A stretch of DNA of 51,731 nt from Flavobacteriaceae bacterium (GTDB lineage Bacteria > Bacteroidota > Bacteroidia > Flavobacteriales > Flavobacteriaceae): the NCBI GenBank assembly GCA_013043685.1, contig JABDNT010000045.1:1-51731 (forward strand), given 5' to 3'. The stretch's first letter is position 1; every line of letters starts with the position of its first letter. The position numbers and the translations under genes were made by a program. The notes beneath the pieces were generated by a model. That model was not told the DNA's origin and did not search any database. It worked only from the letters and a program-made list of their open reading frames with translations. Shown piece by piece: positions 17,794 through 25,956 of the stretch.

Positions 17794-19653
17794 ATGAAAA
17801 CTTCAATTGGAATGTACACGCTGGTTTGTGTTGTATTTCTTATGAGTACAATCGCATTAGCGCAACGGGCAGAAGCCCCGGATTTCCGTTATGATGTAGG
17901 CGGAAAGATCAACGACATGACCTTAACCCAGGGAGGAACAATGGTAGTAGCTACCAACGATGGACTGGTGGGTATTAAACCTGGAACCAATGACCTGTTA
18001 TTCAATTTTCAGGATTACGGTAAAGTTAAACCAGAGGAACTAATTTTTGTTCCCAATGCTCCATACCTGGTGGTAGGACAAACCGGATTCGGTGCAATGA
18101 CAACCAAAAAGGCGGTGATAGATTATATCTCTGGTAAGAAATTGTTCAGTACTGAAGATAATGGCTGGAAACTAATATGGACCTGTGATGTAATGATGCC
18201 GCAGAATAAACTAGTGGTAAGTGGTCAACGACGCGCGGCAGACAAGTATGCAAATGCGGTGGCTATCTACAATCTCGAATCGGGTGAACAGGAACACTAT
18301 TTCACTATGAAGGGTTCCGAAACGATTTCGGGGAGACCTCTACTTTTAAAGGGCGGCCTTATCCTTCCAACAACCAAAGCACTTAAAAAGATCAATATAG
18401 AGAGTGGATCTGAAGATTGGTCGATCAAGGTGGATGATATAAAATGGATGGTAGCCGATGAAACTGAAAAAGAGATCTACGGATTCGAAATTTCAGCAAA
18501 TGGATCCAATACCAAAGTCCATAAGATTGGAAGTAACGGATCCTTACTTTGGGAAGACGCTCATAAAGTGAAAGGTCATGTGTCGAATTTTGAAATTCTG
18601 CCACAGGGACTGGCAATTGTAAGCAACGTTGATAATTCCGGTAAATCGGGACTGGCTAAACTCGCTAGCAGTCGTTCCGAATCCAAGATTGGATTTCTGA
18701 GCGCCAGTAATGGTGAAGATCTGTGGGATAAGGCGCCAAAAACCAAAGGATATGTACAGCATTTCTATATCATGGAAGATGGTATTCTCTTCGGAATTTA
18801 TGAAGGCGGTATTAATAAGATTTCCTTTGATGGAAAAACCCTGTTTAAAAAACCACTGAAGACAGGAGAAAATATCCTTACAATGGCTAATACGTCACAA
18901 GGACTTATTTATATCACTTCCGAAGATGCAAACATTGTAAACCTTTCTACAGGAGATCAGGTATGGAAGAAACCACTCAAGTACAAGCGCGCAGATGCGG
19001 TGAGTTCTACCTACGATGAAAAGAACTCCCGATACCTTATTAGCGCCGATAAGAATCTTTTCAGCGTTGATGCCAATACCGGCGATGTTAGCACATTAGC
19101 GGAGTCAAAATTCGACGGAAAAGAAAGCCCAACTGGTGTTGAGGTGCGTAATGGCGGGATCTTACTTACCAGCGACCAGAATATGATGATGCTGGATTGG
19201 AATGGTAAAACCAATTGGCACGAATATCACCGAGCACCGGGAAAAAGCGCATTTGGGGCCATTCTTATGGGAGTAACTGCAGTTGCGGCTGCGGCAACTG
19301 CTACGGCGGCTTACGCCGAAGCGAATGCCCATAGGAACAAATTAGGCTATTATACCTCTAAAGGCGAGTCCTATGCGGACCTGGGGGACGCCATGTCAAT
19401 GGCTACAGGAGCTTCGGTAGCAGAGATGTTGCGAAGGTTTAAAGCGACAGCTGCGACTGAAAATGCACAATTCATTCTAACCAAATTAGACGAAGGAGTT
19501 GGTCTTGTGAAATTGAATAAGGACACTGGGGCTAAGGAAAAGGAGATTGTCCTTAAAGATAAGAAACCGGTGTATGAAGTAGATGAGTTTGGCGGAGTTC
19601 TGTATTATAAAGCCGACAACAATTCTATTTTCGCCTATGACCTAAAGAAGTAA
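17794..19653 (+). CDS. Exported PQQ-like beta-propeller protein
   Basis: 619 residues from the ATG at 17794. A signal peptide (1-24, ending IALAQ) precedes repeated beta-propeller blades of the PQQ/quinoprotein type, each with a pattern like NLSTGDQVWKKPL or NASNGEDLWDK. Around residues 485-515 an Ala-rich hydrophobic stretch (GAILMGVTAVAAAATATA) interrupts the propeller and could be a membrane-associated or packing helix. I see no residues that prove PQQ binding, so a scaffold role is as likely as an enzyme. A strong hairpin terminator follows. It shares its promoter element with the lipoprotein and response-regulator genes. Confidence 0.8.
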   Translation: MKTSIGMYTLVCVVFLMSTIALAQRAEAPDFRYDVGGKINDMTLTQGGTMVVATNDGLVGIKPGTNDLLFNFQDYGKVKPEELIFVPNAPYLVVGQTGFGAMTTKKAVIDYISGKKLFSTEDNGWKLIWTCDVMMPQNKLVVSGQRRAADKYANAVAIYNLESGEQEHYFTMKGSETISGRPLLLKGGLILPTTKALKKINIESGSEDWSIKVDDIKWMVADETEKEIYGFEISANGSNTKVHKIGSNGSLLWEDAHKVKGHVSNFEILPQGLAIVSNVDNSGKSGLAKLASSRSESKIGFLSASNGEDLWDKAPKTKGYVQHFYIMEDGILFGIYEGGINKISFDGKTLFKKPLKTGENILTMANTSQGLIYITSEDANIVNLSTGDQVWKKPLKYKRADAVSSTYDEKNSRYLISADKNLFSVDANTGDVSTLAESKFDGKESPTGVEVRNGGILLTSDQNMMMLDWNGKTNWHEYHRAPGKSAFGAILMGVTAVAAAATATAAYAEANAHRNKLGYYTSKGESYADLGDAMSMATGASVAEMLRRFKATAATENAQFILTKLDEGVGLVKLNKDTGAKEKEIVLKDKKPVYEVDEFGGVLYYKADNNSIFAYDLKK

Positions 19654-19706
19654 CTAACTAGCCAGGTTACACAGACTGCAAATACGGTTAAATGTTGTAG
19701 TAATAT

Positions 19707-19730
19707 AAAACCCCATTTTTATGGGGTTTT
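19707..19730 (+). terminator. Intrinsic terminator after the beta-propeller gene
   Basis: AAAACCCCAT-TTTT-ATGGGGTTTT is a perfect 10-bp stem with a 4-base loop and T-rich 3' side. Confidence 0.85.
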
Positions 19731-19770
19731 ATGATTTTTGGCCCGTACTTATTGAAGATCAAAAATATAA

Positions 19771-19814
19771 GGCAACTGCCTTATTTTCTTTATTCGGGTT
19801 TTTTCGGTACTTTG
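19771..19814 (+). promoter_or_regulatory. Promoter of the response regulator with shared element
   Basis: AAGGCA-AC-TGCCTT (19769-19782) is a 6-bp-arm palindrome followed by ATT; GTACTTTG (19807-19814) is the -7 region. The GCC (19778) lies exactly 33 bp before TTTG (19811), the same spacing as at the two genes upstream. This suggests autoregulation. Confidence 0.6.
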
Positions 19815-19842
19815 GATTTAACCTAGCGCAAAAATTCTGTTT

Positions 19843-20493
19843 ATGAACCTTAAAGTAGCCATAGTAGACGACAATAGTTTCCTGATCCATGCGATCAAAG
19901 AAAAATTGTCATTCTTTGAGGACGTGATTATTAAAACGACCGCTTTAAACGGTAGTGAGTTACTTGAACGCCTGGGGGAAAATCACAATATCGATGTGAT
20001 CTTAATGGATATTGAAATGCCCGTGCTGAATGGAATTGAGGCAACACAACTTGTTAAACAAAAGTATCCTCAGATAAAGGTAATTATGTTAACCGCCTTT
20101 GATAATGATGAGAATATTTTCAATGCAATTAAGGCAGGTGCGGATGGTTACTTATTGAAAGAAATTAATCCGGAAGATTTATACAATGGTATACGCGAAA
20201 CGCTCAATGGAGGTGCAGCGATGAACCCGTCCATCGCACTGAAAACACTAAAATTACTTCGAAACCCTATTGATATTGATAATCCGAGGGACCAGGAAGA
20301 GATTTCGCTCTCCAAAAGAGAGATAGAAGTTCTGGAACAACTAAGCAAAGGATTGAGTTATACGGCTATTGCGGACAATCTTTTCCTTTCTCCCAGCACT
20401 GTTCGCAAGCATATAGAAAATATCTACAAGAAACTGCAGGTTCACTCTAAGATAGAAGCCGTGCAGAAGGCGAAAAATCACAATATCATATAG
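19843..20493 (+). CDS. LuxR-type DNA-binding response regulator
   Basis: 216 residues. The receiver domain (1 to about 120) has the acidic pair VDD at 8-10 and the phospho-acceptor Asp in VILMDIEMP, with a Lys in GYLLKEINP. A LuxR-type HTH (about 148-211: LSKREIEVLEQLSKGLSY, with STVRKHIENIYKKL) follows. No histidine kinase gene is nearby, so the partner is unknown. The gene has its own promoter with the palindromic element shared by the two genes upstream, which makes those genes the first candidates for its regulon. It ends 6 bp from metK, convergent. Confidence 0.92.
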   Translation: MNLKVAIVDDNSFLIHAIKEKLSFFEDVIIKTTALNGSELLERLGENHNIDVILMDIEMPVLNGIEATQLVKQKYPQIKVIMLTAFDNDENIFNAIKAGADGYLLKEINPEDLYNGIRETLNGGAAMNPSIALKTLKLLRNPIDIDNPRDQEEISLSKREIEVLEQLSKGLSYTAIADNLFLSPSTVRKHIENIYKKLQVHSKIEAVQKAKNHNII

Positions 20494-20499
20494 CTAATG

Positions 20500-21756
20500 T
20501 TAAATGCCGAAGGCGGCCTTTACCTTATCTACATAGTCGAGCTTTTCCCAGGTGAATAATTCGACCGTGAGTGTTGTTTCGGTATTATCGGGAGTTTTAA
20601 AGGTCTTGTGAACGATCTCATTCTTACGTCCCATATGTCCGTAAGCCGCTGTTTCCGAATACATGGGTTGCCGTAATTTAAGTCGATCTTCAATCGCAGA
20701 AGGTCGCATATCGAAGATCTCCGAGATCTTAGAGGCAATCTCACCATTGGTCATGTCTACTTTCGACGTACCATATGTATCTACAAAGATTCCCATGGGT
20801 TCAACCACACCAATAGCATAGGAAACCTGAACCAGGATTTCGTCGCAAATACCTGCAGCTACCATGTTCTTCGCAATATGCCGTGTGGCGTAAGCTGCTG
20901 AACGGTCTACCTTACTCGGATCCTTACCGCTAAAAGCTCCACCACCGTGGGCACCTTTACCTCCATAAGTGTCTACTATGATCTTTCGTCCTGTTAATCC
21001 GGTATCTCCATGGGGTCCTCCGATAACGAATTTACCTGTTGGATTAATATGGTATTTAATGTTGTCGTTGAAGAGTGCCTGTATTTCGGGTTTCAACTGA
21101 GATTTTACCCTTGGAATAAGTATCGAGATGATATCATTTTTAATCTTTTCCAGCATTCTTTCCTCGTTCTCATCGAAATCGTCATGCTGAGTGGAGAGAA
21201 CGATGGAATCTATACGAACCGGTTTATTGTCGTTGTTGTACTCTATGGTTACCTGCGACTTGGAATCGGGGCGGAGGTAGGTGATATCCTTGTTCTCACG
21301 GCGCATAACGGCCAGTTCTTTCAGGATCTTATGCGAAAGATCCAGAGCAAGCGGCATGTAGTCGTCGGTTTCCCGGGTGGCATAACCAAACATCATTCCC
21401 TGGTCTCCAGCGCCTTGTTCTTCTTTCGTGGCCCGGTCGACTCCCCGGTTAATATCTTCGGATTGTTCGTGAATGGCAGAAAGGACACCACATGAATTTC
21501 CATCAAACTGATACTCCCCTTTGGTGTATCCTATACGATTAATTACATCACGCGCGATCTTCTGAACATCAAGGTAAATATTCGATTTTACCTCTCCGGC
21601 AAGCACCACCTGTCCCGTGGTCACCAAAGTTTCACATGCTACCTTGGATTGTGGATCGAAAGCCAGGAAATTATCAATAAGCGCATCACTTATCTGATCT
21701 GCCACTTTATCGGGATGTCCTTCAGAAACACTTTCCGAAGTGAATAAATAAGCCAT
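20500..21756 (-). CDS. metK: S-adenosylmethionine synthetase
   Basis: Makes SAM from methionine and ATP. 418 residues with all signature motifs: [15 protein letters not shown] at 9-23, [12 protein letters not shown] near 117-128, and [19 protein letters not shown] near 270-288. Length is normal for the Bacteroidota. The 5' leader of about 110 nt carries a SAM-II-like RNA element and a segment complementary to it, so feedback by its own product is likely. Confidence 0.98.
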   Translation of the reverse strand: MAYLFTSESVSEGHPDKVADQISDALIDNFLAFDPQSKVACETLVTTGQVVLAGEVKSNIYLDVQKIARDVINRIGYTKGEYQFDGNSCGVLSAIHEQSEDINRGVDRATKEEQGAGDQGMMFGYATRETDDYMPLALDLSHKILKELAVMRRENKDITYLRPDSKSQVTIEYNNDNKPVRIDSIVLSTQHDDFDENEERMLEKIKNDIISILIPRVKSQLKPEIQALFNDNIKYHINPTGKFVIGGPHGDTGLTGRKIIVDTYGGKGAHGGGAFSGKDPSKVDRSAAYATRHIAKNMVAAGICDEILVQVSYAIGVVEPMGIFVDTYGTSKVDMTNGEIASKISEIFDMRPSAIEDRLKLRQPMYSETAAYGHMGRKNEIVHKTFKTPDNTETTLTVELFTWEKLDYVDKVKAAFGI

Positions 21757-21774
21757 AAATTATTAAATTTTCGT

Positions 21775-21787
21775 GGGAAGATTTGAC
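21775..21787 (-). promoter_or_regulatory. Complementary switch segment ahead of metK
   Basis: On the minus strand GTCAAATCTTCCC (21787-21775) is complementary at 12 of 13 positions to GGAAAGATTTGAC (21857-21845) inside the aptamer. It ends 18 nt before the metK ATG. Pairing would destroy the aptamer core, so ligand binding and this pairing are mutually exclusive: the layout expected of an expression platform. Confidence 0.55.
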
Positions 21788-21810
21788 GAACCTAATGAAG
21801 GAAGTTTACA

Positions 21811-21859
21811 CTGCCTTTAGCATTTTTTACCGAGGTTGCAATCAGTCAAATCTTTCCTC
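21811..21859 (-). ncRNA. SAM-II-like riboswitch aptamer of metK
   Basis: Read on the minus strand, GAGG (21859-21856) pairs with CCTC (21835-21832) as P1. The loop has GATTTGAC and ATTGCAA, and the 3' side has GGTAAAAAATGCTAAAGG. This order (GATTT[A/G]...TTGCA, P1 3' arm, TAAA, GCTAAA) is the conserved core of SAM-II/SAM-V RNAs. The gene downstream is metK and an exact -7 box lies 11 nt before P1, so the element sits at the 5' end of the mRNA. Against it: three extra A after the P1 5' arm, and only about 3 bp visible for the pseudoknot. A variant of the class is possible. Confidence 0.6.
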
Positions 21860-21869
21860 TTCGAGCGCA

Positions 21870-21877
21870 CAAATGTA
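21870..21877 (-). promoter_or_regulatory. -7 promoter box for metK
   Basis: TACATTTG on the minus strand matches TANNTTTG exactly and predicts a transcript beginning a few bases before the SAM-II-like element. Confidence 0.6.
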
Positions 21878-21903
21878 CATAAATCCTAATAAATCTGAAA
21901 AGT

Positions 21904-22437
21904 TTATTGTTTAATTAAAACTGCGCGCTGTACCGTGGTTACCGGATAAGAAATTACCTCTGTCTGTCCCTCGTTTTTTGCAGTGGATATGTTCGAATTT
22001 TCCCTTTGAGCCGCTGCAATCTCGAAGATCATATGATCCTTTTCAAAGGTGATGAAAGTAGTTAAGATGGTACCCTGGACTTCAAACAAACTGTACATCC
22101 GGTTGCCAACTACCTTGTCGTCCAAAACGATTCCGTTGTTTTCATCTACCACAAATTCTCCCATGGCTGCATCTTTGGTCACGAGCGTATATTTGCGTTC
22201 CTGCCGCATATCTCCTTCACCGTAGACAATGGTATAAATGTATTTGCCGATAGTGTCGGAAGGCAACAGATGAAATTCCATAGGATAGGTTGATGGCCCT
22301 CGTGAAGATGTGATACTAAGAGTGCCTTTGTATATGCCGAAATAATCGTCTGGAAAGATTACTTTTTCTTCCGTTTGAGCACAGACGGTGATTGGAAAAC
22401 AAAGAATGAAAACGAGTAACAGCTTGATCAATTTCAT
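21904..22437 (-). CDS. Exported protein of unknown function
   Basis: 177 residues with a signal peptide (1-20, ending TVCAQ). The mature part starts near YFGIYKGTLSI and alternates beta strands, resembling a small barrel or lipocalin-like fold, but I recognise no family signature. It lies upstream of metK on the same strand, with the metK promoter in between, so it is a separate unit. It is divergent from the thr operon. Confidence 0.75.
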   Translation of the reverse strand: MKLIKLLLVFILCFPITVCAQTEEKVIFPDDYFGIYKGTLSITSSRGPSTYPMEFHLLPSDTIGKYIYTIVYGEGDMRQERKYTLVTKDAAMGEFVVDENNGIVLDDKVVGNRMYSLFEVQGTILTTFITFEKDHMIFEIAAAQRENSNISTAKNEGQTEVISYPVTTVQRAVLIKQ

Positions 22438-22516
22438 AGTTACTTATCAAAGGATTTTGAAAATTAATGAAATTATAGGGTTATTCTGAATTAAACATGG
22501 CTGAAATGCCCCGATT

Positions 22517-22552
22517 ATGACAATCATCATCACTATTTCCTCAAGTTTTTAG
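22517..22552 (+). CDS. Candidate thr operon leader peptide
   Basis: An 11-codon ORF encodes MTIIITISSSF: residues 2-7 are all Thr or Ile, as in Thr/Ile attenuator leader peptides. It ends 35 nt before thrA. Its start overlaps the stop of a still smaller ORF (22497-22520, MAEMPRL) by ATGA. I do not see a terminator hairpin between it and thrA, so if it works it may act on translation or by a structure I cannot resolve. The short length makes chance possible. Confidence 0.45.
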   Translation: MTIIITISSSF

Positions 22553-22587
22553 TATACTTACAGCTTCAATTTTAACCAGTAGAGAAA

Positions 22588-25026
22588 GTGCAAGTCTTAA
22601 AGTTTGGCGGGACATCTGTGGCGAATTCTGAAAATATTTCAAAGGTCGTCAATATACTTAGTTCTAAATCGGAAACCGATCAGGTTATCGCTGTTGTTTC
22701 TGCCCTTGGTGGTATGACCGATACGTTACAGCGAGCAGGCGAATTAGCGAATCTGAAGGATGAACATTATTTGCAGTTATGGGCGTCCATTCAGGAACGG
22801 CACCTGGATACTGCTGCGGAATTAAACCTTGATGAAAAAGCAAAGGATCATCTCAAAGAAGGACTGAATGAACTGAAAAAGATCCTTCAGGGAATCTACC
22901 TTATAAACGAATTTTCAGAAAAAACACAGGATAAGGTGCTTGGATTCGGGGAATTGCTTTCATCATTTATTATTTCTGAAAGCCTTAAAACGAAGGTGTC
23001 AGATTCACAGCTTAAGGATAGCCGGGACCTTATCATAACAGATTCCAATTACACCCGAGCCCAGGTAGATCCTGAGCTGACATCAAAAAATATAAGCGAG
23101 TTCTTTTCTTCAAACGGCAAGAAGGTTACTATCATGCCTGGTTTCGTTTCCCGCAGTACTGAAGGAGTTTCTACGACTTTAGGACGCGGGGGTTCGGATT
23201 ACACAGCCGCCATTATCGCAGCTTCTTTACGAGCTTCTGTATTGGAAATATGGACGGATGTTAGCGGTATGTTCACCGCGAATCCCAGGATGGTAAAACA
23301 AGCATTCCCTTTAGAGGAGATCTCCTATCATGAGGCTATGGAGCTATCGCATTTTGGAGCAAAGGTTCTTTATCCGCCAACGATACGTCCCGTGCTGGAA
23401 CTGAATATTCCGATACTCATTAAAAACACCTTCGAGCCCGGGGCGCCGGGTACATTAATAAACAGGGAAGGAAACCTGGATTTTGGGCCTGTAAAAGGTA
23501 TAAGTCATCTGCCCAATATTTCCCTGCTCACCCTAGAGGGGACCTGGATGGTAGGGATACCTGGTTCCTCGAAACGACTTTTCGAAGCGCTATCTAATGA
23601 AAAGATCAATGTTATCCTAATTACCCAGGCCTCATCGGAACATTCCATATGTATCGCAGTGCAGTCGGCTGATGCCGAACGAGCTGCCCATGCGATAAAC
23701 GAGGAGTTTCTTTTCGAGAATTCCTTAGGTAAGATCAATAAGGCCGTTATTGAGGACGATCAGGCGATCATTGCTGTTATTGGTGATAATATGAAGAATC
23801 ACCAGGGAATCAGCGGCAGAATGTTCAGCTCACTTGGAAAGAACAATGTAAATATCAGGGCGATCGCACAAGGTGCTTCAGAGAGAAATATTTCGGCAGT
23901 TATCGACGCTCGAGATGTGAAGAAAGCCCTGAATACCCTTCATTATAAATTCTTCGAACGACAGGTTCGCACCCTTAACTTATTTATTGTTGGTGTTGGA
24001 AATGTAGGCAGAAGATTACTGGATCAGATCCGACAGCAAAAAGACCATTTATACGATCATCTCTACCTCAATGTAAGGGTGACGGGACTGAGTAATTCAC
24101 GGAAAATGATCTTCAATGAGCATGGTATCGACCTGGATCATTGGCAGGATGCTCTGGATAAAGGAGATAAAAGAAGTGAAACAGAGTGGTTTGAGACTAT
24201 CAGGGACCTGAATCTTCAAAACAGTATATTTATCGATATCACTGCAAATGAAGCGGTAGCCAATAGCTATGCGGCTTACTTAAGAGAAAATATCTCTATC
24301 ATCGCCTGTAACAAGATCGCTTGTTCTTCAGAATACTCCAATTACATCGAATTAAAGAATCTCGCCAGGCATTACAATGCCCCGTTCTTGTTCGAAACCA
24401 ATGTGGGAGCTGGGCTGCCTGTTATAAATACGTTGAATAACCTTATCAATTCGGGCGACCAGATCACATCTATTCAAGCAGTTCTATCGGGTAGTTTAAA
24501 TTTCGTATTCAATAATTTCAACGCCGAAACAACCTTTTTTGATGTAGTCAAGCAAGCTCAGGATGAGGGTTATACCGAACCAGATCCGAGAATTGATCTG
24601 AGTGGAGTGGATGTAGCTCGTAAGATACTGATACTGGCCAGGGAGAGTGGTCATAAGATCGATATGGAGGACATAGAGAATGTGTCCTTCTTGCCGAAGC
24701 CTTCTATGGAATCGGATACGGTAGCTGATTTCTATCAAACGCTAAAAGATGAAGCAGCTCATTTCGATGAATTATTTGCGAAGGCGGATAAGAATGGCAA
24801 CCGACTTAAATACGTTGCCGAATTCAATAACGGTATGGCCAGGGTAGGCCTGCAAGAAGTGGGTAAGGACCATCCGTTCTACAACCTTGATGGAAAGGAT
24901 AATATTGTATTGTATTATACCGATCGTTATACGGATCAGCCGCTAATAATAAAAGGTGCCGGGGCTGGAGCGGAAGTGACAGCTTCAGGCTTATTTGGGG
25001 ACATTATTAGCCTGGGTAAAAAATAA
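22588..25026 (+). CDS. thrA: Bifunctional aspartokinase / homoserine dehydrogenase
   Basis: Catalyses the first and third steps from aspartate to homoserine. 812 residues, full length. The aspartokinase domain starts with KFGGTSVAN (residues 5-13) and spans to about 290. Two ACT regulatory domains follow (about 310-455, with VGIPGSSKRLFEAL and VIGDNMKNHQGISGRMF in part). The homoserine dehydrogenase domain begins at IVGVGNVGRRLL near 469 and ends near 810. The start is a GTG, preceded by AGAGAAA. It heads thrABC. Confidence 0.97.
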   Translation: MQVLKFGGTSVANSENISKVVNILSSKSETDQVIAVVSALGGMTDTLQRAGELANLKDEHYLQLWASIQERHLDTAAELNLDEKAKDHLKEGLNELKKILQGIYLINEFSEKTQDKVLGFGELLSSFIISESLKTKVSDSQLKDSRDLIITDSNYTRAQVDPELTSKNISEFFSSNGKKVTIMPGFVSRSTEGVSTTLGRGGSDYTAAIIAASLRASVLEIWTDVSGMFTANPRMVKQAFPLEEISYHEAMELSHFGAKVLYPPTIRPVLELNIPILIKNTFEPGAPGTLINREGNLDFGPVKGISHLPNISLLTLEGTWMVGIPGSSKRLFEALSNEKINVILITQASSEHSICIAVQSADAERAAHAINEEFLFENSLGKINKAVIEDDQAIIAVIGDNMKNHQGISGRMFSSLGKNNVNIRAIAQGASERNISAVIDARDVKKALNTLHYKFFERQVRTLNLFIVGVGNVGRRLLDQIRQQKDHLYDHLYLNVRVTGLSNSRKMIFNEHGIDLDHWQDALDKGDKRSETEWFETIRDLNLQNSIFIDITANEAVANSYAAYLRENISIIACNKIACSSEYSNYIELKNLARHYNAPFLFETNVGAGLPVINTLNNLINSGDQITSIQAVLSGSLNFVFNNFNAETTFFDVVKQAQDEGYTEPDPRIDLSGVDVARKILILARESGHKIDMEDIENVSFLPKPSMESDTVADFYQTLKDEAAHFDELFAKADKNGNRLKYVAEFNNGMARVGLQEVGKDHPFYNLDGKDNIVLYYTDRYTDQPLIIKGAGAGAEVTASGLFGDIISLGKK

Positions 25027-25029
25027 ATT

Positions 25030-25956
25030 ATGGATCAAATTCGAATTTTCTCGCCGGCCACAGTGGCCAATGTATCCTGCGGATACGATGCTATGGCCTT
25101 CGCTTTGGACACACTTGGAGATGAAATGGTTATTAGAAAGAACGATTCAGGACAGGTTGTGATTACCAGAGTTGATGGAGCCGAATTACCTTTCGAAACA
25201 AACAAGAATTCTGCAGGGGTGGTAGCAAGCCAAATGTTAACGGATGCCGGATCGCCATTTGGGGTTGATATTGAAATTATTAAGAAATATAAACCGGGTA
25301 GCGGACTTGGAAGCAGTGCAGCCAGTAGTTCAGGAACGGCTTTTGCCGTAAATAAGTTCCTGGATGGAAAATACAGTAAGTTGGAACTACTTCAATTCGC
25401 CAGGCTGGGTGAAGAAGTCGCTTGTGGCTCGCCGATAGCCGATAACGTGGCAGCTGCTTTATATGGCGGGTTTGTCCTCATTCGAAGTTACGATCCGCTT
25501 GATATAATCTCCATTCCAACTCCTTCCGAATTAGTTGTAACAGTGATCCATCCGCAGATAGAAGTTAATACTGAAGATGCCAGAAAAATTCTTCCGGAAC
25601 AAATCCCCATGAAAACAGCAATTGCGCAATGGTCCAACGTAGGCGGATTGATCTCCGGATTACATACTGCCGATTTCGATCTTATCGGGAGATCCCTAAC
25701 CGACCATGTGGCCGAGCCACACCGTAAGATCTTCATACCTCATTTCGACCAGCTTAAAGACAACGCGATGGCTTCTGGAGCTCTTGGAGCCGGAATATCC
25801 GGTTCGGGACCTTCTGTTTTTGCATTATCCAAAGGGGAAGATTTAGCACAGAAAGTTGCAAGCGCATGGGATGAAATATATAAGAACTCTGGTATTGATT
25901 ACAAGATTTATGTTTCGAAAATAAATAAGAACGGTGTTCAAATTTTAAATGATTAA
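25030..25956 (+). CDS. thrB: Homoserine kinase
   Basis: Phosphorylates homoserine for threonine synthesis. 308 residues of the GHMP kinase family, with the ATP-binding loop PGSGLGSSAASSSG at about 92-105 and the C-terminal GAGISGSGPSVFAL motif near 254-267. It starts 3 bp after thrA and its stop codon shares one base with the thrC start (TAATG). Confidence 0.97.
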   Translation: MDQIRIFSPATVANVSCGYDAMAFALDTLGDEMVIRKNDSGQVVITRVDGAELPFETNKNSAGVVASQMLTDAGSPFGVDIEIIKKYKPGSGLGSSAASSSGTAFAVNKFLDGKYSKLELLQFARLGEEVACGSPIADNVAAALYGGFVLIRSYDPLDIISIPTPSELVVTVIHPQIEVNTEDARKILPEQIPMKTAIAQWSNVGGLISGLHTADFDLIGRSLTDHVAEPHRKIFIPHFDQLKDNAMASGALGAGISGSGPSVFALSKGEDLAQKVASAWDEIYKNSGIDYKIYVSKINKNGVQILND

